A stretch of 64,000 nt of DNA, taken from positions 82,318,824 through 82,382,823 of the forward strand of contig NC_037092.1 of the NCBI RefSeq assembly GCF_002994745.2, read 5' to 3'. Each line of letters starts with the position of its first letter. Position 1 is the stretch's first letter. Under the pieces are notes generated by a model. That model did no database searches and was not told the origin of the DNA. It saw only the letters and a program-made list of their open reading frames with translations. A program made the translations under genes and the position numbers. The DNA is from Rosa chinensis (taxonomy: Eukaryota > Streptophyta > Magnoliopsida > Rosales > Rosaceae). This document shows, piece by piece, positions 46,297 to 57,205 of this stretch.

Positions 46297-48021
46297 CTTC
46301 TTAGTTAAAGTTATTTCAACGTATTGATTTTGACTTCATGTATACATATAGAAATTAATTATTCCATAATTATGAATTTATCAAACTAATGATAGTTATC
46401 TATGCGATAATTATGATTATGATTCTATTTATTTATTTTTTTCTTAAAATAGTTAGGTTTCATTCTTATCAGTCAAAACAACTTTGATAACATGAGTTTT
46501 TTCCATCTCTTGCCGTTCTTCTCTCTGCTCACAGACGCCATCCTTTCTGTTTTTCTATCAACCAAGCGGGAAAATTAGGTGGGATTTTGAGAGAGAAGGC
46601 GGGATTTTGAGAGAAAAGAGAGGAGTCCTAATTAGGACTCTTCCTAACCCAAACAAGATGGATGACAATATAAAAGGGAATCGGCTCTGTTCATCACAAG
46701 ATCAACTTCTACTCTCTCTATTCAATATTCATTTCAAAGGGTCTGTTGCAAATTGCCTAGGTTTATATCTTTTTATTTTTTCTTTTAAGGTGTTTTCTTC
46801 ATTTGACTTTTAGTTTTTTTCTTTTATCGAATTGCAGATTACAGGTGTTCTTCGTTCGATTTTCCGGTGTTCAATTTTCCAGGTATGTTTCTAGGTTATT
46901 GGTTGAATTTTTCTGTGTTTCGCTGCAATTGGTTGAATTTGTACTGGGTTATCTGTAGAGATTTTGCAATTACCTATTTCAGATAGTTGGATTGGTAATA
47001 TCTGCTCAAAGGTATATCTCCACGCTCCTCACTATTAACATGGTTCACAACTTCCAAACAATCTCGATTCAATTTTTGGTCTTTTATGAATTTTTTGTTC
47101 AAAATTTTGGTGGTTCTCATTTTCTGTTGTGTACCAGGGTAAAGTATCCCTATTTTTCAAGTTTCATTTTCCTTGTTATGAGTGTTCTGTCCCATTCCTT
47201 TCTTTTCTTTTTTGTGTTGCTGTTACTAGTTTGCAGTATGCCACAATATATTGTATGTGCTTTTGAAGACAGCAATGTTTCTTTTAACTTATAATTTTTT
47301 TTTTTCGCTTTCTGATCTGAAATTTATTTACATCTTATTGGGGGGCGGTTGGGGGAGCTTCCCTTTAGCATAATGCTGGTAGTACTAAAAGATTTAGTAA
47401 CATTACACTTGCTTGAATTACTTGGGGAAGGAACTGATGTTGTTTTGTGTTGCTCATGTGAATGGACTACGGCATGTGGGATCATTTAGTCTTCTTTTGT
47501 ATTAATTGGTATGTCAGATTCATAGAAGATATGAATCGAAGATTTCTAACATATGACTTGGGACACTAGTGCACACTTACCGTTTGTTTTTAACCCGATT
47601 GAGATACTGAACTTGTTTCTTGATTTGATTCGTTGATTAAGAGTCGCCGAATTGGCGAAACCTTTTTCTTATTCTTTTTGTGATAAAAGAACTGCAGATC
47701 ATTGTACTCTTCTATATGAAGAATTATCTAGATTCCTTTTAGTATGTACATAGATAGAGTACAGTATGAAGCTTTAAGGAAAACAGACTAAAGTACAATG
47801 TGTTTAAAAGAGGAATTGGTCATTTGATCTTACTAAACTTGTGGGCAGTATTGGTCAATTATTATGTTATTTTGCTGGGCGGTATAATTAATTTTTTTTT
47901 TGGGTCCATACATTTGTCTAAACTTTGAATAAGTTGTATTTTTTTTTTTTGAACAAAAGATAGTTGTACTTCTACTAAACTTTGAATAAGTAGTTTGACT
48001 CTTTCTTGTTATGTAATGCAG
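46294..48021 (+). other. Leader-like, intron-rich stretch of the CACTA element
   Basis: T-rich sequence with several splice-like signals. The frames at 46,607-46,813 and 46,992-47,294 carry no recognisable domain. It ends in TTATGTAATGCAG, a good acceptor before the coding exon at 48,022. Confidence 0.4.
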
Positions 48022-48620
48022 ATGATATTTCAAGCTCTACAAATCAAGGCTTCCTCTACCCCTGCTGAATTGAAGAGAAAGCGTGGAATAAAGACTGGAA
48101 AGGGTATGATTCAGATGATTGCTAGGAATAGCAACAAGAAGATGGAGATAATATTTGACCGGATGTATTGGGTCCTTATTACTGAATACATGTACAGTAA
48201 GTTCACTACCTCTATAGGGATTCAGGTTCGAAGTCGAGCTCCAGTATGTTACTATGGGTGGAATAAGATTCCAGTAGATATTAAGAAGACATTGAGAGAA
48301 GGATTAACAGTAAGTTATTTAATCAAATTGGTTTAATGTATAGTTAATATATTGTGTCCCTAACACTTTTGGATTATTTGAATCTTGATTAGGTACATTT
48401 TGATGTGGAAATAGAACATCCAAAAATTGTGAATTTTGTGAATAACTAGATGCGCTTGGCGTATACTCAATTCAAGTGGAAGTTGCATGATCACTACCGA
48501 AAATGTGAAACACCTGCTGAGGGATTAGCCATGCTTCCTCCACGGGATCTATGGCGTGAGAGATCGACAGAGGAGTGGCATTGGCTATGTGATAAACTCT
48601 ATACTAATCCAAAATATATT
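48022..48620 (+). pseudogene. Remnant of a second CACTA protein (Transposase_24-like)
   Basis: The exon from 48,022 encodes RGIKTGKGMIQMIARNSNKK and then PVCYYGWNKIPVDIKKTLREGL. The intron 48,310-48,392 (GTAAGT...GATTAG) joins to VHFDVEIEHPKIVNFVNN. A TAG at 48,447-48,449 interrupts before MRLAYTQFKWKLHDHY, PPRDLW and EEWHWLCDKLYTNPKY. A donor (GTATGT) follows near 48,619. This resembles the plant Transposase_24 domain that accompanies En/Spm-type transposases. No intact product is expected. Confidence 0.6.
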
Positions 48621-49160
48621 GTATGTGTTCTCTATACCTACATTTTATGCTTGGATTAAAAATCTTAGAGTATATATTTTTGACTTCACATTATTTATAA
48701 AGGTAAAATGCAACAAGAATTCAGCTAGCCGAAGAAACAAAGGAGTATGAATCGTGGCGGAGCTGTGTCTTTCATTTAACATGCCTTGGAGGAGTTGTGC
48801 TAGACTTCTTGGAGGACGATTTGGGATTTATAAAGTCATTTTCAGTCATTTTTGGTTTAGGTTAGCTAGTTTTTTCTTTTTATTAGTTATTATTATTTTT
48901 GGGTAGAATTTTTGTAAGCTTTATTAGATTAATGAAAAATCTTGGATTATTATTAATATTTTTTTAATATTCAAATTATTTTGAAATTTTTAAATAAATA
49001 ATTATTAAATGAGACAAAAAATCCAGCCTCATGTAAAGTTATTTGCAACAAACAATGATTCTTTTGCATATATTGCAAATCATTATATGAGACCTCACCT
49101 ATTATTTTTATTAACAAATATTTAATCTTGCATTTTATATTTTCGACAACTACTATGCTG
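48621..49160. other. AT-rich CACTA interior, downstream of the last coding remnant
   Basis: A short remnant (KRSMNRGGAVSFI-like frame around 48,730-48,790) may be the last exon. Otherwise nothing is recognised. Confidence 0.35.
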
Positions 49161-49975
49161 ATTTGACATATCTTTATAAAGATATTGGCGACAATCCAGA
49201 ATCGTCGTAAAAATGCTTAATTTCTCGCTGAATTAAAAATGCGACGACTTTAGATTGTCTCAACCAGTTGTCGCCTAATGTGTTTTACTGATTGTCAAAA
49301 GCGACGAAATTACACAGTTGTCGTTTTTTCAATATGCCACGCAATTAGTTTCTCGACGAAATTATATGAGACAAACAAGAAGCCTCGCATATAATTTTCT
49401 ACAACAAATACATATGTGTCACATATTAATATATGCAACAAAAATGAAACCTCGCAGTTATTTTTTGCAACAAAAAAAAGTCTCGCATATAAATTTTTGA
49501 TAAAACATATAAACCTCGCAGACGGAATATGCAACGTAAACGAGGTTTCGTATATTATAAATTGTAGCAAACATAAAGTCTCGCTTATAGCATTCTGTAA
49601 CGCACTCACTTGTCTCTCAAGATGTCATATGCGAGGAACGAATTGCATCGCTTATTGAAAATGCAACAAACATCCAATCCCCGCATATGGAATATGCGAC
49701 GTAAACGAAGCCTCGTATATTAAAAATAGTAACAAATATAAAGTCTCGCATATAGTTTTTTATAACACACTTGTGAGTCTCACAATTTGTGATATGCGAG
49801 GAACTAATTGCGTTGCATATTGAAAAAGTGACAATTGTGTAATTTCGTCGATTTTGACATTCAGTAAAACACATAAGGCGACAACTGGTTGCGACAACCC
49901 AAAGTTGTTGCATTTTTAATTCAGCGAGAAATTTAGACTTTTTACGACAACTTTGGGTTGTCGCCGATGACATTT
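49161..49975. repeat. Right subterminal repeat array of the CACTA element
   Basis: Two kinds of unit occur. One holds GCGACAACT/AGTTGTCGC near the end (49,190-49,330 and 49,850-49,975). The other has CTCGCATAT...ATATGCAACAAA in a roughly 60-bp period at 49,330-49,800. The arms 49,190-49,330 and 49,820-49,960 are also inverted relative to one another (TCGTCGCATTTTTGAC-like against its complement). Confidence 0.85.
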
Positions 49976-50570
49976 TCTCTTGTAGTGAGATATGTCCCTG
50001 CTGCAAGATTGGGTGGCCGCCAAAGATAAAAAGGTTGAGATCCTTCAGCGGGAGTCTGCCGCTAGGCTGGCCGAGGTTAAACGGCTGGAGGGTGAAGTCG
50101 CTCGCCTGAGGACTGAGGGGAGCAGCGCTGCGGCCGCCACTATGGAGTCATACAAGCAGTCGGCGGAATATAAGAAGGCGCTGACAGAAGCGGCGAAGGC
50201 CGGTGCCCTAGCCAATGTGGAAATGCTGCAGCCGAACGGCGCCATTGATTGGGCGAAGGCGTCCATGCCGGTCGTGCCGCCAGCTAAGGATGCTCCGTCA
50301 GCAAAGGGTGTTGCCCCCTCTCAGGTTGATGGTGCCCGCTCGGGTAGTGGGGAAAGTGGCGCTTGTCCGGCGGATGACTCCCAGCGGACTCCTACCCAGT
50401 CGGAGGTGTCCCGTGCTGGGTTTTTGGCGGGCCATACCAGGGCGGATGGTACAATAGAGACCCCAAGTCCTACTGCCCGCAGATCTGACCAGACAAGCCG
50501 CCAACAACCGCCGTCGGACGCTGAAGGTGGAGATGCCGAAGGAAACCGAGCCAACCTCGCCAACCCTTGA

Positions 50571-50994
50571 AAGATGGAAGTGAAATTATTTTTGTAGCCG
50601 CTGAGGCGTAATTATCTGATGTAATGAACTTTTTTTTTTGTTTTTGGGTGGGGAGTCCCAGCCCTAAGTATATGAAATTTCTGAATTTGGTTTTTTTTCT
50701 ATGACATCTTGTACCGCTAGAGTTTTGACAATTTTGCTTTTGCCAATGAATGAAACATTAAAGGAATTAAAATTGGTCCAAGTGCACAATGTAGCGGACG
50801 TGGTCCGCTGACTGGCATTGCCAGTTGCCCCTAGTGCTAGACTTAGTAACAATGGTTTGAATAATTCCTCGTTTCATTGATAGCTGCCTGAACAGCGTTT
50901 ACAAAAGCGGGGTCGTACCCGTTGGGTAGCTTCCCTTAGCTAAATATTGAACAAAAATTTAGCTAAGTCTAGATGCTCTTGGGTAGCGGCATGA
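50571..50994. other. Convergent gap between antisense gene and pol in gypsy element 3
   Basis: The plus-strand antisense gene ends at 50,570 and the minus-strand pol ends at 50,995, so the two are convergent, 424 bp apart. The gap is T-rich on the plus strand after the stop, as in a 3' untranslated region. No gene is seen. Confidence 0.5.
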
Positions 50995-52452
50995 CTATTT
51001 GTAGTAATACCGAAGGTGTTCGGTATTCCAAGGGTGGGTCGTTGTGACGCCATCCTTGTCCACTAAGTAGAAGGTGCCTGGGCTAACGACTTCTACAATT
51101 TTGTATGGACCTTCCCAAGTAGGGCGGAGTTTAGTTGGCGGTGGTATGACTTTCTTCATTACCCAGTCCCCCAGTTGAAGGTTGCGGGCTTTGACCCTGG
51201 CGTTGTAGAAACGCGAGACCTGCTGCATGTTTTACAGGTTGTGCAGATGGGCTTTATGTCATTTTTCCTCTAGGAGATCCCTGTCAAGGTTGACTCCGTC
51301 GTTGTTGGTCTCTGGGCAGAAGCCTTCGACCCTAGCGGTTGGTTGAGTTACCTCGATAGGCAGGACGGCCTCAGTTCCGAACATCATACAAAAGGGGGTT
51401 TCACCAGTGGCAGAAGTTGGGTTCGTTCTGATGGCCCATAGAACTTCCGGGAGTTTCTCCGCCCACAAATCCTTGGCCCTGTCGAGTTTCTTTTGTAACA
51501 GCTTCTTGATTATCTTGTTTGCCGCTTCAACCTGGCCGTTGGTTTGCGGGTGAGCAACGGATGCGAAACGCATCTTGGTACCCAGGTTGGCGGTGAAAGA
51601 GATGAGTTCCTTATTATTGAACTGTGTGCCGTTGTCTGTGATGATTGTATGCGGGACCCCGTAGCGACAGTAGATGTTCTTCCAGAGGAAGTGAATTACT
51701 TTGGCGGTAGTTATTGCCGTCAGGGGCTCCGCTTCTATCCATTTGCTGTTGTAGTCGATAGCAACAATGATGTATTTGAACTGGCCCTCCACGGTTTGGA
51801 ATTTTCCCATCAAGTCCAGGCCCCACGTGGAGTGAATCCATGGACCGATGATGACCGACAGTGGTTCAGCCGGGGCATGTGGAAGATCAGCATATTGTTG
51901 GCATTTGTGACAAGATTTCGATATCTGCCGGACGTCGTCACCGAGTGTAGGCCAGAAGTAGCCCTGTCGCATTGTGCGATTGGCTAAGGATCTGGCGCCT
52001 GAGTGGTTTCCACATTCTCCGCCGTGTATCGTTGCCAGCACGACCCTTCCTTCCTCTAGGGTTAGACAGCGGAGGTTGGGGTGAGTGAATCCCTGGCGGT
52101 AAAGTTTGCAGTTTTGGATGTTGTAGCGGGTTGCTCTCCGCTTGAGTTGTTGCGCGTCGACTTTGTCCTCTGGCAATGTCCCGTTGCGTTTGTATTTGAT
52201 AATCTCGTCCATCCAGCTAGGATTGACCTCAATGTTGAAGATCTCCGCCAGGGTTTTTGTGATACTTGGCCTGTCGAGACACTCTACTCTTGTGTCCGCT
52301 GGACTTTGGTGTGGCTAGACGTTTGCCAGTCTTGCTAGTGAATCAGCCTGGGCGTTCTTTTCCCTTAGGATTTGTGTGATGGTGTGAAATTTAAATTTTT
52401 TAAGCAGTGTCCTGACGTACCCTAAGTATGCTGCCAACTGCTGGTCCTTGGC
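50995..52452 (-). pseudogene. Integrase of gypsy element 3
   Basis: The frame 52,212-51,259 contains the zinc-binding region (HGGECGNHSGARSLANRTMRQ, CHKCQQYADLPH) and the catalytic core with D in WGLDLMGKF, D in IITDNGTQF and E in NGQVEAANK, then VLWAIRTNPTSATGETPF. A stop at 51,259 separates it from the C-terminal piece 51,228-50,995 (ARNLQLGDWVMKK, TWEGPYKIVEV). Upstream, 52,452-52,213 is the tail of the RNase H plus linker and has a stop near 52,315. The triad is intact and no chromodomain is present. Confidence 0.9.
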
Positions 52453-53037
52453 CTAAAACCTGTCGTTGACCTGGTTAACGACTAACTTAGAGTCGCTGAA
52501 TATGTTGACACTGTCGGCCCCTGAATCGATGGCGAGGAGTAGGCCGGCAATGAGTGCTTCATACTCCGCCATATTGTTGGAAGCCTTGAAGTTGAATTTC
52601 AACGCGTACTCCGCATTCAGCCCCCTAGGACCTGTCAAGATGACCCCGGCGCCGCTGGTCTTGGCGCTAGCGGAGCCGTCCACATGCAAGTTCCAGTCTG
52701 ACTGCTGGGGAGCTGGCTTTTCAACGGTCATCATTTCCGTTGCGGGTGGTGCATCGGTTTTGGATTGACGCTCGGTGAGCTCAGCAATAAAGTCTGCCAC
52801 CGCCTGGCCCTTCATGGCGGTTCTCAGTTTGTAATTGATGTCAAACTCGCTGAGCTCAATGGCCCACTTGCTGAGGCGCCCCGAATGTTCAAGGTGCTGC
52901 ATTACTTGTCTCAGCGGTTGATTGGTTAGCACATGGATTGTGTGGGCTTGGAAGTACTGGCGGAGGCGTCTGGCGGCAACGATGAGTACGAGAGCAAGTT
53001 GCTCCAAGGGAGGATACCGTGTTTTCGCTCCTTTCAT
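52453..53037 (-). pseudogene. RNase H and archaeal-type RNase H of gypsy element 3
   Basis: The first part (RYPPLEQLALVLIVAARRLR, GRLSKWAIELSEFDI) is the end of the reverse transcriptase-linked RNase H. The second domain follows after a linker: WNLHVDGSASAKTSGAGVIL, then NNMAEYEALIAGL and VNIFSDSKLVVNQV. The D, E and D positions are present. This second RNase H identifies the Tat lineage. A stop at 52,455-52,453 interrupts before the end of the domain. Confidence 0.9.
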
Positions 53038-53040
53038 GCC

Positions 53041-54390
53041 TCAGCCGACATAGAACACTGGGAGCTTGTCCTGGTTCTCCCGCCAGACGATGGCGCAGCT
53101 TACTGCCAATTGCGATACCCCTAGGTATATGTATAGTGTTTCGCCTTGTACAGGAATGGAAAGGAGTGGAACTGCCGCCAGGTACTCCTTCAAGCCCTGG
53201 AACTCTGCCTGGCACTCTGGGTTCCAGTAGATGACTTTCTTGTGGGTTGTTTTAAGGATTTTGAAGAATGGGGCGCACCTGTCAGTCAGTCTGGAGATGA
53301 ATCGAGATAGGGCAGTTAGCTTGCCCTGGAGGCTTTGGACGTGCACCTTCCATTCTGGGTCCTTCAAGTCGAGGATGGCTTGCACCTTGTCAGGGTTAGC
53401 CTCGATGCCTCGTTCACTGACAATATAACCCAGAAATTTGCTGGCGGTCACGCCAAAGAAACATTTTTCTGGGTTGAGGCGCATACCGTAGGCCAAGAGG
53501 ATGGTTATTATGATTTTGAGGTTTGCCACATGTCCGCTGGCTTTTATACTCTTGACCAACATGTCGTCTACGTAGACCTCGATTATCTTGCCCAGATGTT
53601 CTGCGAACATGGCGTTCATCAGTCACTGATAAGTTGTTCCTGCGTTCTTCAGACCGAAAGGCATAACATTGTAACAATACAGGCCTTTGTCGGTGGTGAA
53701 GGTGGTGCATTCCTGGTCGTCGGGATGCATCCTGATCTAATTATAGCCAGAGAAAGCATCCATCATGCTGAGGAGCTCGTGTCCAGCAGTTGCATCAACC
53801 AGTTGATCAATGCGGGGTAGTGGGAAACTATCTTTTGGGCATGCCTTGTTAAGATTTTTGAAGTCGACACACATCCGCCACCTGCCGCTAGCCTTTTTGA
53901 CCATAACCAGGTTGGAAATCCACTGGGGATAGATGACTTGGCGGATGAACCCAATGCTCTGCAGCTTGGCAACTTCTTCTCCTATAGCACGGTATTTCTC
54001 TTCGTCAAAGGCTCTGCGCTTCTGCTTGATAGGGTAGGAGGATGGTTTGATACTCAACTTGTGCTTGATGATTTCAGTGGAGATACCTGGCATGTCGGTA
54101 TATGACCAGGCAATGACCGTAGCATTGTCACGTAGGAACTGAGTGAGTTCCGCCGCCAGCTCTGGGTCTAATTGAGCGCCTATGCAGACTGTCCGCTCAG
54201 GGTGCTCGTCAGAGATGCTGACAACCTTTAATGACGTTTCTGGGTTGACCGGCTCCTTCTTTACGTACTTCTTTTCGTCATCCCTGGGATCCTCAAAGAT
54301 ATTTGGTGGTGGACCCTGACTCCCTACCACAAGGATCTCATGGCAGTGGGATGATCGTGCTATAGTAGTTGAATAACATTCGCGTGCCAA
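53041..54390 (-). pseudogene. Reverse transcriptase of gypsy element 3
   Basis: The frame 54,390-53,737 contains VIAWSYTDMPGI, YPIKQKRRAFDEEKY, WRMCVDFKNLNKACPKDSFP and LLSMMDAFSGYN, then a stop. The next stretch (about 53,736-53,620) is in another frame. The frame 53,619-53,041 carries EVYVDDMLVKS (catalytic YVDD) and KFLGYIVSERGIEANPDK. All catalytic motifs are visible, but at least one frameshift and stops prevent translation. Confidence 0.9.
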
Positions 54391-55160
54391 CTGCTGACTT
54401 CCCCTGACACAACCTGTGCCATTGGGTGTATCCGGTGATGATGCACTTGAGTTTGCCGACCAATGATAGCGTTATATGAGCTGAAACAATCGACAATTAT
54501 GAACTCCGTATGTATCTCCGCCATACATGGACTAGTACTGATAACTAGCCGCATATAGTCAGAACCCAGCGGTTGCGTGACGTCACCAGAGAAGCTGAGC
54601 AGTGGTTCATGATCTTAGAGTAGTTTTTTGTTTCGCTTAAGGTTGTTGTAACAACCACTGAATATGACGTTGACAGCGGATCAGCTATCTACCAGGATCC
54701 TCCCGACTGACATTTTGCCGAGAATGGCGTCGATCAAGAATGGGTCATCATGGGGCAGATGTACTCCGCGTTCCTCCTCCTCTAAAAAGGTAATGGGCTC
54801 CCAACCAGACTTTGGGAGTTTTGCGGATCTTTCATAGCGGATGTTGCAGACTTCCTTTGGGTGATTAGCTTGTGCATAACGCTTTCTTGCCCTGTGAGAC
54901 ATGTTGGTGATTGGAGCACCTCCGTCGATGGTGTTGATGCGGCCTAAGGGCTCAATGTCAGCGATCACAGGTGGCGGTTGGCGCACCTTGAATTGCTCCA
55001 TCTTGCCATCACGGTACAAGGTCTCAATGGCCGTTTTGAGAGCATTGCAGCTGTTAGTATTGTGACCGCTGTCCTCGTGGTATACCACCTGCCGGTGTTT
55101 CTTGGTTTTCCCGCCTTTGGGTATCTTCCTGGGGGCGGCGGTGGGATCTGATCCTTGCAT
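54391..55160 (-). pseudogene. Zinc-knuckle and protease region of gypsy element 3
   Basis: The frame 55,160-54,681 has a knuckle-like YHEDSGHNTNSCNALK, then linker and the beginning of the protease, RILVDS, where a stop replaces the Gly usually following DS. Downstream pieces in the region to 54,391 include DVTQPLGSDYMRL, FIIVDCFSSYNAIIGR and similar protease/linker sequence. The N-terminal part overlaps the gag frame in another phase, marking a frameshift near 55,150. Confidence 0.8.
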
Positions 55161-56638
55161 TGATTGTATATTTCCTCATACGAGGCTGTGAGGACTGTAA
55201 ATACTGCGTACCGCTGAGAGGACTCCGTCTCTTTGTTGCGGTTGTCCCCATGGGATGGGCGGTTTCCCTTGTAGTGTTGGTCCTTCTGCCGCTTGTTCTG
55301 GTACTGGCCCTGTTGCCACTCCCTCTTTTTGTCAGTTGGCAGTGTGTTGGGGGTTTTGTTAGTGGTCCCCTGCTGACTGGAGGAGGGTTGTGTTGATTTT
55401 GCTGGCGTTGCTAGTGGCGGTGGGGTTTCTCCATATGTGATAAATTCTGCTTGGGCATGAATGACCGCCTCACTCATGAGGTGGTCGTACACCGCATTTG
55501 GATGATTGTAGTTGAGGTGATAGAGGAATGGCCCCTTGAGGAGTCCCTGCTTAAAAGTCGCCGAAGCCATTGTTTTATCAAGATCATGGCATCGAGATGC
55601 TGCCGCTCGCCACCTTGTGACAAATGCCTTTAGTGTTTCCTCCGTACCCTGCTTGACGTTGAACAGTTGGCTTGTATTGTGGTGTCCGGCGGACAGTAGG
55701 ATGAACCGAGAAAGGAAAGCGTGTGACAATGCCTGGAATTAGTCAATGGATCCCGGCGGGCATTCGAAGAACCAATTCATTGCCTCATTGTCCAGCGTTT
55801 CGCTGAACAGGTGGCATAGGGTGGCATCATCGAATCCTTTGTTGTTGGTGACCTTCTTGAAGGTGTCCATATGGACGAAGGGGTCAGTCTTACCGCTGTA
55901 ATGTGACATTTTTGGAGTCTTTGCGTACGCCGGTCTGATAGCCTGTAGGATTGCAGCAGTGAATGGTCCTGGCCTGGACGCGAAAAGTGGATTTGAAATT
56001 GGCGCCAGGGTGCTTGACTCCGCTCGGATTAACCTTTCCTCCAACTGCTGCATCCTTTCCAGTATTTGAGCGGTTGCATCGCCAGTGGGGCCTGGCCGAG
56101 CACTCCGCTGGACTGATCCCCGCCTGGGAGCGGGTGGGTTTCCCTAGGTTTTTGCCCTTGGTCTCGAGCGGTGGGGCGATGATTCTGGGGCACGGGGGCG
56201 GCCCCATTCCCAATAGCTCTGGTGGTTCCAGCGGGACCTGCATATGTACAACTGGTGTTGGTATCAATGCGCCGGTACTAGGTTGGCTGTGCCTGGTGCT
56301 CCGGGACTGTTCGCTCAGTACCGGGTTGGTGGTTGCCTCCAGCGTTCTTCTTAGTTCATCAAAACGTGATACCAATGTGGCCACCTGCTTTTGGGCCTCG
56401 GCCTTTTCTTTGCGCTCTTGTTCAGGTTCTCTGTTTGCCGTATGAAGGTCCGCCAGTGCCAGCTCATATAGAGAGGTGAGGTCTTGGCCTAGTGGGCGGC
56501 TGCTACTTGGGTTTGTCTCACCGCCAGGGTTTACCGGGCTGCTGAATAGTGCGCGGTTGAGGTTTACCACCGGGTAGGTTGGGGGATGGCTGACTGGTCT
56601 GCCTGCTCTTCAGCATTTCCCCCGCTACCGTTAGTCAT
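54965..56638 (-). pseudogene. gag of gypsy element 3
   Basis: The likely start is ATG at 56,638-56,636 (MTNGSGGNAEEQ); a one-base shift near 56,570 leads into MVNLNRALFSSPVNPGG and a coiled coil with HTANREPEQERKEKAEAQKQ. A second shift near 56,050 opens 56,053-55,739 (MSHYSGKTDPFVHMDTFKK), and after a stop the gag core continues at 55,729-54,965 (FNVKQGTEETLKAFVTRW). This is the retrotransposon gag domain, which would form the particle. Confidence 0.85.
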
Positions 56639-56673
56639 GGTGATTGTGGCGGGATGACCTTTTGTTCAAGGGT

Positions 56674-56691
56674 TCCCACAGATGGCGCCAA
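56674..56691 (-). promoter_or_regulatory. Primer binding site of gypsy element 3
   Basis: On the minus strand TTGGCGCCATCTGTGGGA directly follows the 5' LTR. I recognise it as a common plant gypsy form and leave the tRNA unassigned. Confidence 0.8.
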
Positions 56692-57200
56692 TATTAATGT
56701 TCGAAGTCCGGCGAGAGCCGATCTTTCGTTTAACGCGGGTCTGGTAGGTGGACCGCTACTCTGAGGATTTGATTGCCTCCGCTAGCTGTCACACGAGAGA
56801 CAGGGCGTCAGTGGGAGACCGCGTTGGGCGGTCTTCACTTCTCCGATGCCTAAGTCATTCAACACGTATAGGTAGCATAACAATAAATGAGTAGTGAATG
56901 CGTCATTAATGAGGAGAGAGGAGAGAACCTTTTATAGGTGAGGAGAAGGTTGATCTTCTTCTTGTTTTCGATGTGGGACTGATGTGCTTTGATTCCCAGC
57001 GTCTGGAGCTTCTGATGCTATCTTGGCGTGGCGCATGACGGCGCGTCAGCGGTGATCTGGGGGTGATGCAGGGCTCAGGTTGTAGCCCGCCTGGCTGTGC
57101 CTTCGCAGGTCACTCCTTTGGTGAGAGTTGGTACCTCTGGCGGTACAATGAGCATGGCTCATTATAGCTAATTATGCTTGTTCTGGCACATGTAGGTACA
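56692..57200 (-). repeat. 5' LTR of gypsy element 3
   Basis: A 509-bp copy of 38,921-39,429. The plus-strand start here is TATTAATG where the other copy has TGTTAATG. Minus-strand TATA box at about 56,932-56,943. Confidence 0.95.
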
Positions 57201-57205
57201 GATAC

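Larger units (their letters stand above)
43289..49987 (+). mobile_element. CACTA (En/Spm-type) transposon inside the antisense gene
   Basis: Terminal inverted repeats are CACTACAAGAGAAAAT at 43,289 and ATTTTCTCTTGTAGTG ending at 49,987, flanked by AGA at 43,286-43,288 and 49,988-49,990, the 3-bp duplication of CACTA elements. Long arrays of palindromic subterminal repeats lie at both ends. Inside are remnants of the transposase (TNPD-like) C-terminus and of a second CACTA protein. At 6.7 kb, with most of the transposase missing, it is a deleted, non-autonomous copy. Confidence 0.95.
41166..50570 (+). pseudogene. Spliced 'putative gypsy type transposon' (PF04195-like) gene, antisense in gypsy element 3
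   Basis: The first exon, from about 41,166, contains ILPAGFAAVHEVIFRQGVTF, then LVPNLQILVCGFGVAFGQIYPNMWRLMLAL, the pattern I know for PF04195. A one-base shift near 41,930 is followed by TFFVTTTGWEY. A T-rich intron follows (about 42,070-42,140, acceptor unclear), then an exon ending at 42,283. The intron 42,284-42,360 (GTAAG...TTTTTTGTAG) joins in frame. The next exon from 42,361 has a frameshift near 42,757 and a coiled-coil tail. At 43,288 it is cut by a CACTA element and resumes at 49,991 in the same coiled coil (AAKDKKVEILQRE), ending at 50,570. Its role is unknown; such ORFs are found in plant gypsy elements. Confidence 0.75.
38921..57200 (-). mobile_element. Gypsy element 3: ~18-kb Tat-type Ty3/gypsy with an antisense cargo gene
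   Basis: The 509-bp LTRs lie at 38,921-39,429 and 56,692-57,200. The flanks are AATAC (38,916-38,920) and GATAC (57,201-57,205), a target duplication with one mismatch. Removing the insertion at that site restores the reading frame of LINE ORF1. The primer site and gag-pol are on the minus strand. The order is gag, protease, reverse transcriptase, RNase H, archaeal-type RNase H, integrase, then a long region with a plus-strand gene, then tandem repeats and the 3' LTR. It is GC-richer than its surroundings. About 6.7 kb is a CACTA insertion. Confidence 0.95.

Noticed and set aside
51544..51987. 147-codon plus-strand frame opposite integrase
   Set aside because: A shadow of the conserved integrase frame; no independent evidence.
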